From Photobacterium sp. CCB-ST2H9 (GTDB taxonomy: Bacteria; Pseudomonadota; Gammaproteobacteria; Enterobacterales; Vibrionaceae): a DNA stretch of 64,000 nt. A program made the translations under genes and the position numbers. Below the pieces are notes generated by a model. The model was given only the letters and a program-made list of their open reading frames with translations. It had not been told where the DNA came from and ran no database searches. Of the stretch, positions 37,784 through 48,618 are shown piece by piece. Position 1 is the stretch's first letter. The number at the start of each line of letters is the position of its first letter. The stretch is from the NCBI RefSeq assembly GCF_023151555.2, contig NZ_CP100425.1, forward strand, positions 2,294,001 to 2,358,000, read 5' to 3'.

Positions 37784-37883
37784 CATTCGCATCCATGTTC
37801 TCTGTCGTTTCCAGCCACAGCGCATTGATGATGCCAAATGAACAGGCTAACAGGACTCCCAGAATCCAGGCGAAATACCACAT
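37761..37883 (-). CDS. cydX: Cytochrome bd oxidase small subunit CydX
   Basis: This 40-codon gene starts MWYFAWILGVLLACSFGI and ends with an acidic tail, the classic CydX (YbgT) pattern: one transmembrane helix and conserved WYFAWILG at the N-terminus. CydX stabilises the haems of the CydAB oxidase. GGAGG lies 7 nt before the ATG. It sits 11 nt after cydB and overlaps the start of ybgE. It is too short for most gene callers but has strong support. Confidence 0.95.
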   Translation of the reverse strand: MWYFAWILGVLLACSFGIINALWLETTENMDANDESDIES

Positions 37884-37894
37884 TGTAAGCCTCC

Positions 37895-39031
37895 TTAGTA
37901 CAGTGAATTCTTGTTGTCTTCGATAAACTGCTTATCGAGACGACCAAACATTTTGTAATAACACCAGCAGGTGTAGCCCAGGATGATTGGCACCATCACA
38001 AAGGCAACGCCGGTCATAATCTTCAGCGTCAACTCACTGGACGTTGCATCCCACATTGTCAGGCTATGTGACGGAATCTCGCTGGATGGCATGATGAACG
38101 GGAACATGGCAAAACCAAAGGTCAGGATGATGCCCGCCATGGTCAGACTGGAGAACAGGAACGCAAAACCGGCACGCTCCATACGGGAAGCCAGGACAGT
38201 CAGCAATGGCATCACAATACCCAGTGCCGGCGCCAGCCACAGCAGCGGCTGTGCATTGAAATTATCCATCAGGGCGCCCGTTTTACGCAGAACTTCTTTG
38301 TTCAGCGGGTTGGATGCCGCATCTCTGACCAGGTCAGTCACGACAACATAGCCTTCAAGGTTTTTCGCCCAGAATCCCGCCAGAATGAAAGCAACCATGG
38401 TCATCAATGCCGTAATTGAAGCAACATTGCGAGAACGGGTGTGCAGTTCATCTTTGGTTTTCATCTGCAGATAAACCGCACCCTGCGTGATGATCATGGC
38501 CAGGCTGACCACACCGCACAGCAACGCAAAAGGATTCAGCAGTGCAAAGAATGATCCTTTGTAGGTTGGAATCAGCAAATCACTCAGGACAAAAGGCACG
38601 CCCTGCAGCAGGTTTCCGAAGGCCACACCAAAGATCACAGGCGGTACCAGACTGCCAATGAAGATGGCGCGGTCCCACAGGTTCCGCCATTTCGGATCTT
38701 CAATTTTTGAGCGATAGTCAAAACCAATCGGACGCAGCCACAATGCCGCCAGGGTGACAAGCATCGCCAGATAGAACCCTGAGAAAGCTGTCGCATACAC
38801 CAGTGGCCAAGCTGCGAACAGCGCACCACCTGCAGTAATTAACCAAACCTGGTTACCGTCCCAGTGAGGGGCAATCGAGTTAATCATGATACGGCGCTCG
38901 GTATCAGTTTTACCGATCACATTGGTCAGAACACCAACCCCCATATCAAAACCATCCGTCACTGCAAAACCGATGCACAGCACACCGATCAGCAGCCACC
39001 AGATCAGACGTAACATTTCATAATCAAACAT
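37895..39031 (-). CDS. cydB: Cytochrome bd ubiquinol oxidase subunit II
   Basis: The 378-residue protein has about eight or nine transmembrane helices and the CydB N-terminus (RLIWWLLIGVLCIGFAVTDGFDMGVG). With CydA it oxidises ubiquinol and reduces oxygen to water at high affinity, supporting growth at low oxygen. It lies 25 nt after cydA and just before cydX. Confidence 0.97.
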   Translation of the reverse strand: MFDYEMLRLIWWLLIGVLCIGFAVTDGFDMGVGVLTNVIGKTDTERRIMINSIAPHWDGNQVWLITAGGALFAAWPLVYATAFSGFYLAMLVTLAALWLRPIGFDYRSKIEDPKWRNLWDRAIFIGSLVPPVIFGVAFGNLLQGVPFVLSDLLIPTYKGSFFALLNPFALLCGVVSLAMIITQGAVYLQMKTKDELHTRSRNVASITALMTMVAFILAGFWAKNLEGYVVVTDLVRDAASNPLNKEVLRKTGALMDNFNAQPLLWLAPALGIVMPLLTVLASRMERAGFAFLFSSLTMAGIILTFGFAMFPFIMPSSEIPSHSLTMWDATSSELTLKIMTGVAFVMVPIILGYTCWCYYKMFGRLDKQFIEDNKNSLY

Positions 39032-39056
39032 TTATTATTCTCCTGTCCGACACTGA

Positions 39057-40640
39057 TTACTTCATGACCGGATTTTCAGTCAAATCATACGGCGCTGGAT
39101 TCTGCTCAAAATGGTAACGGCCGGTTTTCAGGCTGCTTGGACCCAGACGAGCAAATTTCAGCATCAGATACACTTCCGCGACCAGGAAACAGGTGTACAG
39201 CGTAATAATCGCGGCCATTGACGTCAGGATATCCGATGCTGCCAGATTAGAAGCGGCCATACTGGTTGGCAGAATTTCACCGACTGCCCATGGCTGACGA
39301 CCGTACTCTGCGACAAACCAACCGGCTTCAACAGCGATCCAAGGCAGTGGAATCGAGTAAAGTGCCGCACGAAGTACCCATTTTTTCTCGGTAATTTTGT
39401 GACGGCAGGTCTGAATAAAGGCAGCACCAAACACACCCAGCATGATAAAGCCACAGGCCACCATGATTCGGAAGCTCCAGAACAGCGGCCATACGGTCGG
39501 CAATGAGTCAGCCGCAGCGTTGGCAATGTCTTCCTCAGTTGCATCAACAACTTTATCTGTATACGGCTTCAGCAGCAGGCCGTAACCCAGGTCTTTTTTC
39601 ACTTCATCGAAGGCTGCAATGTTTTCCGGCGATTTGTCACCAGCGCGCAGTTTTTCAAGCAGACCATACGCGACCATCCCGTTACGGATACGCACTTCGT
39701 GCTCATCTTTCAGATCACGAAGACCCGTCACTTCGGTGTCGATAGAGCGCGTTGCGATAATCCCCATCACGTACGGAATTTTAATCGCATAATCTGTGTG
39801 CATGGTTTCCTGATTCGGAATACCAAACAGTGTAAAGGCTGCCGGCGCTTCTTCTGTGTTCCATTCGGCTTCAATCGCTGCCAGTTTGGCTTTCTGGACG
39901 TCACCCAGCTCATAACCGGACTCATCACCCAGCACGATCACAGACAGAATCGATGCCATACCGAAAGAAGCTGCGATCGCGAAAGAACGTCGTGCAAACG
40001 GAATATCACGGCCTTTCAGCATGTAGTAGGAGCTGATACCCAGAACAAACATAGCACCGGTGACATAACCAGATGCGACAGTGTGAACAAATTTCACCTG
40101 AGCAACAGGGTTGAAGACAACTTCAGCAAAGCTCACCATTTCCATACGCATGGTTTCAAAGTTGAACTCTGCACCGACCGGGTTTTGCATCCAGCCATTT
40201 GCAACCAGAATCCACAGTGCGGAGAAGTTTGAGCCCAGTGCAACCAGCCAGGTGACCACCAGGTGCTGACGTTTGGTCAGGCGATCCCAACCGAAGAAAA
40301 ACAGGCCGACAAAAGTGGATTCAAGGAAAAAGGCAATGAGCGCTTCAATGGCCAGAGGGGCGCCGAAGATATCACCGACGTAATGAGAGTAGTAGGCCCA
40401 GTTCGTACCGAACTGAAATTCCATGGTGAGACCTGTCGCCACACCCAGTGCAAAGTTGATGGCAAAAAGCTTACCCCAGAACTTGGTCATGTCCTTATAG
40501 ATCTGCTTTCCTGTCATCACATACACAGACTCCATGATGGCAAGCAGGAACGCCATGCCTAAAGTCAGAGGGACGAACAAAAAGTGGTACATCGCAGTCA
40601 TTGCGAACTGTAACCGCGATAGTTCGACGATATCAAACAT
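39057..40640 (-). CDS. cydA: Cytochrome bd ubiquinol oxidase subunit I
   Basis: The 527-residue protein has the CydA N-terminus ([23 protein letters not shown]) with the haem d/b595 His in the second helix region, and a long quinol-binding Q-loop (about 240-380) of the long type found in E. coli. It carries the haems b558, b595 and d of the bd oxidase. It heads the cydABX-ybgE operon, with about 1 kb of gene-free DNA upstream. Confidence 0.97.
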   Translation of the reverse strand: MFDIVELSRLQFAMTAMYHFLFVPLTLGMAFLLAIMESVYVMTGKQIYKDMTKFWGKLFAINFALGVATGLTMEFQFGTNWAYYSHYVGDIFGAPLAIEALIAFFLESTFVGLFFFGWDRLTKRQHLVVTWLVALGSNFSALWILVANGWMQNPVGAEFNFETMRMEMVSFAEVVFNPVAQVKFVHTVASGYVTGAMFVLGISSYYMLKGRDIPFARRSFAIAASFGMASILSVIVLGDESGYELGDVQKAKLAAIEAEWNTEEAPAAFTLFGIPNQETMHTDYAIKIPYVMGIIATRSIDTEVTGLRDLKDEHEVRIRNGMVAYGLLEKLRAGDKSPENIAAFDEVKKDLGYGLLLKPYTDKVVDATEEDIANAAADSLPTVWPLFWSFRIMVACGFIMLGVFGAAFIQTCRHKITEKKWVLRAALYSIPLPWIAVEAGWFVAEYGRQPWAVGEILPTSMAASNLAASDILTSMAAIITLYTCFLVAEVYLMLKFARLGPSSLKTGRYHFEQNPAPYDLTENPVMK

Positions 40641-41634
40641 GATAACTCCTTAAGTCACCAGTCAGCTGGTAACGTACGACATTGTAGATAGAGTACGCCC
40701 GGATAGCTCTCGTGCTGGCCGTTTTCACCTGCTGAAAATGACAGCATTCCCAGACTATTAATTATACCGCGCAATACTCATCGTAAGGCTTCGCAAAAAT
40801 TTCCAGCCTAAATACCTGCGTGATCCTGAACCCTCATCCGGCAGCCCTTCAGGGGATTTCACAGATGTTGCAGGCTTGTTTCGAATTATTGATTTTAATG
40901 TAAAACCATAACTCCCCAAGCTGTAACTCATACTACTGACTTCATTGTTGAGGTTCAAAGATATTTGTAAAAAAACGCATGAACCCGCAAAACAACAGAC
41001 GATTTAAATGGCATAAAATCAGCTTTACCTTGCGATAGATCAAACTTTTCATCATTGCATAGCGGTGTAGATAACACTTTAAAAAAATGTGACTTTTCAG
41101 CAATAAAACACGATTTTCCGCAAAATTATTCACATCAACTCGGCGCCAAAAACCAGAGAAATTCACGTAAAATTTCTCAGTAAAACAGCCATGGATTGAT
41201 TGCATAACTATTGCTCCCTCTTTATCAAAACAAGTGCTAATACAACGTATTTAAAATCCACAGCACAAAACTTTCAGATTAGTTTTTTTTAATGATGAAT
41301 ACACTTCACCACCAACCATCCACCGAATGTAACACCAGCAGATGCAGCCAGTATTGATGTCCTGAAAGCATTTCAAGCCACTTTGTTATTAACATTTTCA
41401 TGTGTAATCACGTAGACCTTGCTCGCATTTTAAACAATGCGCTGGGTCAAACATGCTTCTGCTGGTGATCCGATTTATCCGTCATAAGCCGCAAATTTTG
41501 ACATGCAACGACCCCGCATCCAGCCTCAGTCCAGACTCGCATGTGCCAGTCAGCCGCTCCCCTTCACGCAAATGTTAAAAATCCTCACCGGATTTTGCGC
41601 TTAAACCCAACAATGCCCGGATAAAAAACAAACA
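40641..41634. promoter_or_regulatory. Long gene-poor region upstream of cydA
   Basis: No secure gene in about 1 kb between cydA and the ruvB terminator. Low-oxygen regulators should bind here; TTGCGATAGATCAA at 41030-41043 matches the FNR consensus TTGAT-N4-ATCAA in 8 of 10 positions, about 390 nt before cydA, which is far for direct action. An 87-codon minus-strand frame (40942-41205) has a good AGAGGGAG ribosome site but no recognised family. Confidence 0.4.
40942..41205 (-). CDS. Possible small ORF upstream of cydA
   Basis: The 87-codon frame starts at an ATG 8 nt after AGAGGGAG, a strong ribosome site. The product is basic, rich in Phe, Leu and Lys with several Cys, and resembles no family I know. 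It lies in the cydA leader region on the same strand. It may be a real small gene, a leader peptide, or chance; I give it low confidence. Confidence 0.2.
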   Translation of the reverse strand: MQSIHGCFTEKFYVNFSGFWRRVDVNNFAENRVLLLKSHIFLKCYLHRYAMMKSLIYRKVKLILCHLNRLLFCGFMRFFTNIFEPQQ

Positions 41635-41662
41635 AAAACGGAGCCTTGCGGCTCCGTTTTTA
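41635..41662 (-). terminator. Terminator after ruvB
   Basis: AAAAACGGAGCC / GGCTCCGTTTTT with a 4-nt loop, 22 nt after ruvB, with runs on both strands. Confidence 0.9.
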
Positions 41663-41683
41663 ACATTTGATGATCCCGGATTT

Positions 41684-42697
41684 TCAGCTCTCAGGCAAAT
41701 CCAGCCCGAAGTGAAGGTAAGCGCGCTGCGTCGCAATTCTCCCTCTCGGAGTGCGTTGCAGATACCCCTGCTGAATCAGATAAGGCTCCAGCACATCTTC
41801 AATGGTATCCCGCTCTTCACCAATCGCGGCAGCCAAGTTATCGAGACCCACCGGGCCCCCCATGAACTTATCGATAATAGCCATGAGCAACTTTCGGTCC
41901 ATGTAATCAAAGCCGCTGCTGTCGACATCCAGCATATCCAGCGCCTGACTTGCGATGTCCGCACTGATATGGCCGTTTCCTTTCACCTCGGCATAGTCCC
42001 GAACCCGACGCAGAAGCCGGTTGGCAATCCGCGGTGTGCCCCGGGAACGCCGTGCTATCTCAAGCGCACCTTCAGTCACCATCGACAGGCCGAGACAATT
42101 CGCACTGCGCTGAACAATGTCCTGCAAATCAGCAACTTTGTAGTATTCCAGACGCTGGGTGATTCCGAAACGATCCCGCAACGGTGACGTCAGAGAACCC
42201 GCTCTTGTGGTCGCACCGACCAGCGTAAAAGGGGGCAGATCAATCTTAATGGAACGCGCTGCCGGTCCTTCACCAATCATGATATCGAGCTGATAATCTT
42301 CCATCGCCGGATACAGCACTTCTTCAACCTGAGGGCTGAGGCGGTGGATCTCATCGATAAACAGCACGTCATTTTCTTCAAGGTTGGTCAGCAAAGCAGC
42401 CAGATCCCCCGCTTTTTCAAGCACAGGGCCGGAAGTCGTCCGGATACTCACGCCCATTTCATTCGCGACAATGTTTGCCAGCGTCGTTTTACCCAGCCCG
42501 GGCGGACCAAAGATCAACAGGTGGTCCAGCGCCTCAGAACGCAGTTTCGCAGCCTGAATAAAGATCTCCATCTGGCTGCGAACATGATCCTGTCCTTGAT
42601 AATCCTGAAGCAGCTTCGGACGGATGGCGCGGTCAATCACCTCCTCTTCTTTATTCAGGGGGTAATTACCGGAAACCAGACGGTCAGCTTCTATCAT
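41684..42697 (-). CDS. ruvB: Holliday junction branch migration ATPase RuvB
   Basis: The 337-residue AAA+ protein has Walker [10 protein letters not shown], Walker B LFIDEIHR, sensor 1 VGATTRAG and arginine finger region SPLRDRFGI, then a winged-helix C-terminus. Two RuvB hexamers drive branch migration on RuvA-bound Holliday junctions. It lies 14 nt after ruvA and is the last gene of its transcript. Confidence 0.98.
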   Translation of the reverse strand: MIEADRLVSGNYPLNKEEEVIDRAIRPKLLQDYQGQDHVRSQMEIFIQAAKLRSEALDHLLIFGPPGLGKTTLANIVANEMGVSIRTTSGPVLEKAGDLAALLTNLEENDVLFIDEIHRLSPQVEEVLYPAMEDYQLDIMIGEGPAARSIKIDLPPFTLVGATTRAGSLTSPLRDRFGITQRLEYYKVADLQDIVQRSANCLGLSMVTEGALEIARRSRGTPRIANRLLRRVRDYAEVKGNGHISADIASQALDMLDVDSSGFDYMDRKLLMAIIDKFMGGPVGLDNLAAAIGEERDTIEDVLEPYLIQQGYLQRTPRGRIATQRAYLHFGLDLPES

Positions 42698-42711
42698 AAC
42701 GCCTCACTCAA

Positions 42712-43332
42712 TTACACCATGGAACGCAAAGCTTCACGGATTATCGTTTCACTCTGCATGCCTTCCTGTGCAACCTGAGCCACAACTTTCGAGGCCATCT
42801 GTGGTTTATAGCCCAATGCAACCAGTGCACTCACCGCTTCATCCTCGGCACGGTTCTGCGCCGATACCATTGGCTGAGCCTGGCTGGCAGCCGTATCCAG
42901 TGCAGGTGTAAACAAATCACCCTCACCCCAGCCTTTGAGACGATCTTTCATCTCAACCAGCAGGCGCTCGGCTGTTTTCTTACCCACACCCGGAATTTTC
43001 ACCAGCGTCGTCACATCTTCATTTTCAACACACAGTACAAACTGACTGGCTGTCATGGCAGACAGAATCGCCAGTCCCAGTTTCGGACCGACACCATTGG
43101 CCTTAATCACTTCCCGAAACAGATCGCGTTCGCTTTTCTTATTAAAGCCGTACAGCAGCTGGGCATCTTCACGCACCACAAAATGTGTGGCGATCGTCAC
43201 TTCCTTTCCCGGCTCCGGCAACTCGTAAAAGCAGCTCATCGGCATCTGGACTTCGTATCCGAGACCACCGGCTTCAATCACCACTTCCGGTGGCTGTTTT
43301 TCTATGATGATTCCACGTAATCGGCCAATCAC
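42712..43332 (-). CDS. ruvA: Holliday junction-binding protein RuvA
   Basis: The product is 206 residues from the GTG at 43332, which gives the standard start (V/M)[14 protein letters not shown] and has GAGG upstream; the frame is open seven codons further. It has the OB-fold N-domain, two helix-hairpin-helix motifs ([10 protein letters not shown] and [18 protein letters not shown]) and a C-terminal RuvB-binding domain. It lies directly before ruvB. The upstream gene is a chemotaxis receptor rather than ruvC, about 100 nt away. Confidence 0.97.
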   Translation of the reverse strand: MIGRLRGIIIEKQPPEVVIEAGGLGYEVQMPMSCFYELPEPGKEVTIATHFVVREDAQLLYGFNKKSERDLFREVIKANGVGPKLGLAILSAMTASQFVLCVENEDVTTLVKIPGVGKKTAERLLVEMKDRLKGWGEGDLFTPALDTAASQAQPMVSAQNRAEDEAVSALVALGYKPQMASKVVAQVAQEGMQSETIIREALRSMV

Positions 43333-43434
43333 TGCCTTGCCTCTATCTCGCAAACAAAATTGGCCCTAGGATAATCAAGTGCTGGATGGATATCCAGCCC
43401 TTTATCGGTGCAGCAATGAGATTAGTGGCGCACC

Positions 43435-44892
43435 TCAAACTGTCTGGCGGGAGACCAGTGCATTCAGACTGTCAGCCAGTCCTTTCAGGGTTTCAACCCG
43501 GCGGGTCAGCTCTGCGCCCTGCAATGCAACCTGATCAGACACCTGATTGGTTTGAACCACACTTTGCGCCACATCAGTGCTCGTTTGGTTAAGCTCTTTT
43601 AACGACTGAACCTGACCACCCAGCGTCTCTGCCAGCTGATTGACATCATCAGACAGCCCGGTGATCTCCGTGATAATCCGGCCCAGTTCAGTTGCAGTGG
43701 CATGAATGACTTTCTGCCCCAGCTCAACTTCCGTTTTGCTTTTTTCAAGTAATCCTCTGATTTCCGTCGCTGACGCATTACTCTTTGCCGAAAGTTTACG
43801 GACTTCATCCGCCACCACAGCAAAACCACGGCCGAATTCTCCGGCACGCGCCGCTTCAATTGCAGCATTCAGCGCCAGCAGGTTGGTTTGCTCCGCAACC
43901 GCGGTAATCAGATCCGCAGCCATCATCACTTCATTATTACTGTTCTGAATTCGTGCAATGGCATCTGTTGACGCCTCCAGCGACGCAGAACTGTTTTGTG
44001 CCTGCTGTTCAATCGTTTTACTTTTCTGCCTGAGCTCAATCACGAATCGATCCGACTCATCCAGACTCTCGGTCATTTGTTCAAGTTGCTGACTCATCTG
44101 CTCGGCAGCACTGGCCTGAGACAGACAATTCTGATTGAGGTCTTTCACCTGACCGTGAAGGACATCCGACTGCGCTTCCAGCTCTTCCGACACCTGAGCC
44201 AGCTGACCGGCATTATCACTGGCTCGGGTCATGATATCCGCCAGCGCCTGTTCACCGTGTTTTGCCTGCTCAGCCAGTGAATAACTGGCCCGTTCAGCCT
44301 CAAAGGACTTCGTCAGTGCCGCTTCACGCTGCCGCACGGTAAAAGACTGCGCAATCCCGATCACGACCAGCGGCAACAGCAGCCCGGACCAGGTCTCCAG
44401 TTGCTCCGCGGCTGGCGTCAGCACAAGATGCGGAAAATCATGCCCCGCCAGATGTTCTTTGACCATCCAGGCCGAAATCAGCACAACCACGGCACTCCAG
44501 ACCATCGCCGTTACCGGCCTTGCGGCCAGAAAAAAGGCAACGATCAGTAATGGCATCCAGAACGCCTGGGTCGATACCACAAGACCACCGCTCTGATACA
44601 CAATATTGACGGCGTGAATCACCATGCCAAGAAAGCCGACATTAATTGCCAACTCAACCTGTTTCAGCCACCGGACAATCAGGCCGGCACAAATTTCACA
44701 GCCAATGAGCGTCACCGAGGTCATCACCAGACTGGTGTGCGAATGACTGGCCCATTTTATCCAGCTGTAGAGACCAACAAAAAAAGAGATGAGGGTGAAA
44801 AATAGCAGGGTATCAACCAAGCGGGCCTGTTCGCCTTGCCACTCTTCCGATGAGGGAAGGAACAGACCACGCCAGAATGCGACTGGGGACAT
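43435..44892 (-). CDS. Methyl-accepting chemotaxis protein with a membrane-embedded N-terminal domain
   Basis: The 485-residue protein has about six hydrophobic helices in residues 25-185 with no large periplasmic domain, then a cytoplasmic MCP signalling domain. Its hairpin tip reads [31 protein letters not shown]; the canonical tip has EQGRGF, here EFGRGF. It should signal through CheW/CheA; the membrane sensor suggests an intramembrane or energy-state cue. It lies between ruvC and ruvA, on the same strand, with a terminator between it and ruvC, so ruvAB may be read from its promoter. I do not recognise a ligand. Confidence 0.93.
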   Translation of the reverse strand: MSPVAFWRGLFLPSSEEWQGEQARLVDTLLFFTLISFFVGLYSWIKWASHSHTSLVMTSVTLIGCEICAGLIVRWLKQVELAINVGFLGMVIHAVNIVYQSGGLVVSTQAFWMPLLIVAFFLAARPVTAMVWSAVVVLISAWMVKEHLAGHDFPHLVLTPAAEQLETWSGLLLPLVVIGIAQSFTVRQREAALTKSFEAERASYSLAEQAKHGEQALADIMTRASDNAGQLAQVSEELEAQSDVLHGQVKDLNQNCLSQASAAEQMSQQLEQMTESLDESDRFVIELRQKSKTIEQQAQNSSASLEASTDAIARIQNSNNEVMMAADLITAVAEQTNLLALNAAIEAARAGEFGRGFAVVADEVRKLSAKSNASATEIRGLLEKSKTEVELGQKVIHATATELGRIITEITGLSDDVNQLAETLGGQVQSLKELNQTSTDVAQSVVQTNQVSDQVALQGAELTRRVETLKGLADSLNALVSRQTV

Positions 44893-44973
44893 GAGGTTAT
44901 CCTTGTCTTTGTTTTTATTAGAGCTTCAACAGAGCTCCGACCACTATATTCCAGCTAACAAGGAAGTAACAAA

Positions 44974-45003
44974 GAAAAAAGCAGCACTAAGCTGCTTTTT
45001 TTG
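44974..45003 (-). terminator. Terminator between ruvC and the chemotaxis receptor gene
   Basis: AAAAAAGCAGC / GCTGCTTTTTT with a 5-nt loop lies 62 nt after ruvC. T-runs are present on both strands. Confidence 0.85.
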
Positions 45004-45065
45004 ATCTGTTCTACACAACGAATACCCTGAAAGGATATCCGCCGGATTTGGATAAACGTCCGGTA

Positions 45066-45587
45066 CTATCTGTACCGGCCCCGACGGGATCCGGTTGCTT
45101 GCCCAGCCATTGCGGCCAGCGTTTTGTAGGTATGCGCATGACAAATTGCCACAGCCAGTGCATCCGCTGCGTCCGCCTGGGGTTTGCCGGGCAGTTTCAG
45201 CATATGGCAGACCATGTGCTGCACCTGGACTTTATCCGCACTGCCCTTGCCGACGACCGCCTGTTTGATCAGGCGCGCCGCATATTCGTTTACCGGCAAA
45301 TGCGCGTTCACCGCTGCCACAATCGCACTGCCCCGCGCCTGCCCAAGCTTCAGCGCTGAACTGGCGTTCTTGCCCATGAAGACTTCTTCAATCGCAAAGG
45401 CATCCGGACGGAACTGAGTGATCACTTCGGTAACTCCGGCATAAATCTGATGCAAGCGCCCCGGAATATCCTCACAGCTGGTACGAATGCAACCGCTGCC
45501 CAGATATTCCAGTTGTCTGCCCACCTGACGAATCACACCATAACCGGTAATTCTGGAGCCGGGGTCAATCCCTAAAATAATAGCCAT
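45066..45587 (-). CDS. ruvC: Holliday junction resolvase RuvC
   Basis: The 173-residue RNase H-fold nuclease has [12 protein letters not shown] with catalytic Asp7, the catalytic Glu in FAIEEVFMG, and the C-terminal acidic pair in [12 protein letters not shown]. It cuts Holliday junctions symmetrically. It lies 5 nt after yebC and is followed by a terminator, so it is not in one transcript with ruvAB here. Confidence 0.97.
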   Translation of the reverse strand: MAIILGIDPGSRITGYGVIRQVGRQLEYLGSGCIRTSCEDIPGRLHQIYAGVTEVITQFRPDAFAIEEVFMGKNASSALKLGQARGSAIVAAVNAHLPVNEYAARLIKQAVVGKGSADKVQVQHMVCHMLKLPGKPQADAADALAVAICHAHTYKTLAAMAGQATGSRRGRYR

Positions 45588-45592
45588 CTGAC

Positions 45593-46336
45593 TTACAGCT
45601 GCGCTGCCACCTCATCGGAGATATCACCGTTATGGTATACCTCCTGCACATCGTCCAGATCTTCAAGCACATCAATCAGACGCAGGAGTTTCGGTGCGGT
45701 TTCTGCATCCAGATCGGCTTTGGTCGACGGGACCAGCGTCACTTCAGCGTTCTGCGCTTCAAAACCGGCACTGTCGAGTGCGTCTTTCACGGCACCAAAA
45801 TCTGCCGGTGTGGTGTAAACATCAATGGAGCCGTCATCGTTACTTTCCACGTCATCCGCACCACCTTCCAGTGCTGCTTCCATGACTGCATCTTCATCCA
45901 GCCCCGGCGCGTATGAAATCACACCTTTTTTATCAAAGAGATAGCTGACGCTTCCATCCGTACCCAGATTGCCACCAGCTTTACTGAATGCATGGCGAAC
46001 CCCGGAAACAGTCCGGTTACGGTTGTCCGTCATACACTCCACCATGACAGCAGTACCGCCCGGGCCGTAACCTTCATAAATCACGGTTTCAACGTTATCG
46101 TCACCCTCGCCACCCGCACCACGACTGATGGCACGATTAATGGTGTCGCGGGTCATATTATTTGAGAGTGCTTTATCGACTGCAGCACGCAGGCGCGGGT
46201 TACTTTCGGCTTCCGGTCCGCCTTCTTTGGCAGCGACCACAATTTCCCGGATTAATTTTGTGAAGATTTTACCGCGTTTCGCGTCTTGTGCTGCTTTACG
46301 GTGTTTGATGTTGGCCCATTTACTATGACCTGCCAT
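45593..46336 (-). CDS. yebC: YebC/PmpR family protein
   Basis: The 247-residue protein starts [22 protein letters not shown], the family signature. YebC proteins were described as transcription regulators; more recent work links this family to relief of ribosome stalling. It lies between aspS and ruvC, the usual order in gammaproteobacteria. Confidence 0.96.
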   Translation of the reverse strand: MAGHSKWANIKHRKAAQDAKRGKIFTKLIREIVVAAKEGGPEAESNPRLRAAVDKALSNNMTRDTINRAISRGAGGEGDDNVETVIYEGYGPGGTAVMVECMTDNRNRTVSGVRHAFSKAGGNLGTDGSVSYLFDKKGVISYAPGLDEDAVMEAALEGGADDVESNDDGSIDVYTTPADFGAVKDALDSAGFEAQNAEVTLVPSTKADLDAETAPKLLRLIDVLEDLDDVQEVYHNGDISDEVAAQL

Positions 46337-46496
46337 AACAATTCTCCGATTGTCTGCTCCCCGAAGGGAACGAATGTACTTTGAGGTTGTTTCCCGGAAT
46401 CATGTCACCGGGAGGCGTTGATCACTGTTCAGAACACGGTGTGAAATCGTTCATGTGATGGTATGAAGTTTAAAATACAATGTCTTGAAGAGTGAT

Positions 46497-46520
46497 CGGG
46501 CTGGCAGAACAGCCAGCCCG
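46497..46520. other. Strong hairpin after aspS without a T-run
   Basis: CGGGCTGGC / GCCAGCCCG with a 6-nt loop lies between aspS and yebC. Without a T-run it probably does not terminate, but may protect the aspS message end. Confidence 0.6.
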
Positions 46521-46531
46521 GAATAAGCCGA

Positions 46532-48319
46532 TCAGGCTTCAGCTTTTTCTGCGTCTTTCGCCGCAACTTTCACTGCAATGGCCAGTTCTTCCAGCGCCGC
46601 CGGATTCGCCAGGCTTGGTGCGTCGGTCATCAGACACGCTGCCGCCGTGGTTTTCGGGAAAGCAATCACGTCACGGATGTTTTCTGTACCGCACAGCAGC
46701 ATCACCAGACGGTCCAGACCGAACGCCAGACCCGCATGCGGCGGCGTACCGAATTTCAGTGCATCCAGCAGGAAGCCGAATTTCAGTTGCTGTTCTGCTG
46801 CATCAATACCCAGAATGTTGAACACAGCCGCCTGCATATCTGCATTGTGGATACGGACTGAACCGCCGCCCACTTCATAACCGTTAATCACCATATCGTA
46901 GGCATTCGAGTTTGCCGCTGCCGGATTTGCAGCCAGCTCTTCAGCCGTCACACCCAGTGGTGAAGTGAACGGGTGGTGCATCGCATGCAGGTTCCCTTCG
47001 TCATCTTCTTCAAACATCGGGAAGTCAACCACCCACAGCGGCGCCCATGCAGACTCATTCGTGATACCCAGGTCTTTACCCAGTTTCAGGCGCAGCGCAC
47101 CAATGGCTTCGGCCACTACGTTCGCTTTATCTGCACCGAACAGAATGATATCGCCAGATTGTGCACCTGTACGTTCGATGATGGCGTGGATGATCTCTTC
47201 TGTCAGGAATTTCGCAACCGGAGACTGAATGCCTTCCATGCCCGCGCTCAGATCGTTCACTTTCAGCCATGCCAGACCTTTCGCGCCGTAGATAGCCACG
47301 AACGCAGTGTATTCGTCGATTTGCTTACGTGTCAGCGCTGCACCGCCAGGGACACGCAGTGCTGCAACACGGCCTTTTTCATCATTTGCCGGACCGGAGA
47401 ACACTTTGAAATCCACATCTTTCAGCAGATCCGCTACATCGACCAGTTCCATTGGGTTACGCAGGTCAGGTTTATCAGAACCGTAACGGCGCATGGCTTC
47501 TTCATACTTCATGATCGGGAACGCGCCCAGATCAACATTCAGCAGTTCCTGCCACATGTCTTTGATCATTTTTTCAGTGACGGCGCGCACTTCTTCCGCA
47601 CTCATGAAAGACGTTTCGATATCGATCTGAGTGAATTCCGGCTGACGGTCAGCACGCAGGTCTTCATCACGGAAACATTTCACGATCTGGTAGTAACGGT
47701 CGAAACCAGACATCATCAGCAGCTGTTTGAACAACTGAGGCGACTGAGGCAGTGCATAGAAGCTGCCTTTATGAACACGGCTCGGCACCAGGTAGTCACG
47801 GGCACCTTCTGGCGTTGCTTTTGTCAGAACCGGCGTTTCTATATCCAGGAAACCGTTCTCATCGAGGAAACGACGCACAAAACTTGAGGCTTTCGCGCGC
47901 AGCTTGATGCGGTCACTCATTTCCGGACGACGCAGGTCCAGATAACGATACTTCAGACGCTGCTCTTCAGTGTTCTTCTGATTGAAATCCAGCGGCAGAA
48001 CATCGGAACGGTTGATGATTTCCAGACCTTTGGCAATCACTTCCACTTCACCGGTCGCCATGTCTTTGTTGATCTGGCTGTCCGGACGCAGACGGACTTC
48101 ACCGGTCAGACGGATACAAAATTCATGACGCAGATGGTTCGCAACCTCGAAGATATCTTTCATATCCGGGTCAACCACTACCTGAACAATGCCTTCGCGA
48201 TCTCGCATATCAATAAAAATAAGACCGCCTAAATCACGACGGCGGTTTACCCAGCCGCAAAGCTCCACGGTTTGTCCCGCATGGGACTTGTTCAGGTGAC
48301 CACAATATTGGGTGCGCAT
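46532..48319 (-). CDS. aspS: Aspartyl-tRNA synthetase
   Basis: The 595-residue class II synthetase has an N-terminal OB-fold anticodon domain ([21 protein letters not shown]), the class II motif 2 ([20 protein letters not shown]), the bacterial GAD insertion (about 290-420) and motif 3 ([15 protein letters not shown]). It charges tRNA-Asp. It heads the aspS-yebC-ruvC order, with about 200 nt before yebC that hold a hairpin. Confidence 0.98.
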   Translation of the reverse strand: MRTQYCGHLNKSHAGQTVELCGWVNRRRDLGGLIFIDMRDREGIVQVVVDPDMKDIFEVANHLRHEFCIRLTGEVRLRPDSQINKDMATGEVEVIAKGLEIINRSDVLPLDFNQKNTEEQRLKYRYLDLRRPEMSDRIKLRAKASSFVRRFLDENGFLDIETPVLTKATPEGARDYLVPSRVHKGSFYALPQSPQLFKQLLMMSGFDRYYQIVKCFRDEDLRADRQPEFTQIDIETSFMSAEEVRAVTEKMIKDMWQELLNVDLGAFPIMKYEEAMRRYGSDKPDLRNPMELVDVADLLKDVDFKVFSGPANDEKGRVAALRVPGGAALTRKQIDEYTAFVAIYGAKGLAWLKVNDLSAGMEGIQSPVAKFLTEEIIHAIIERTGAQSGDIILFGADKANVVAEAIGALRLKLGKDLGITNESAWAPLWVVDFPMFEEDDEGNLHAMHHPFTSPLGVTAEELAANPAAANSNAYDMVINGYEVGGGSVRIHNADMQAAVFNILGIDAAEQQLKFGFLLDALKFGTPPHAGLAFGLDRLVMLLCGTENIRDVIAFPKTTAAACLMTDAPSLANPAALEELAIAVKVAAKDAEKAEA

Positions 48320-48618
48320 AAGAATTTCCCGATCTGTTTACTTTCAATCCTGTGTGTCCGTCTGCAAAAGAGAATGACAGACACCAACTGTGCCAATTCC
48401 GGCCGTGATTTCCTCACCACAATCGGAGGATTTAACGCCCGGAACAAAATAACGAGGCATTATAAATGAAAAATCCCACTGTAGGGAAAACCTCAGGCTG
48501 AAATCAAGCAAAATAGCCTAATTCACAGCCATATGGTTGACCGGATGACGGGATATTCTCCACAATGCAGCCAGAAAACGATTTGATTCCCTCTAAAGAC
48601 GTACAGCAAGGTTTCGTA

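Noticed and set aside
39699..40232. 177-codon plus-strand open frame over cydA
   Set aside because: A shadow of cydA; composition is not protein-like.
46973..47887. 304-codon plus-strand open frame over aspS
   Set aside because: A shadow of aspS; no family resemblance, and aspS is beyond doubt.
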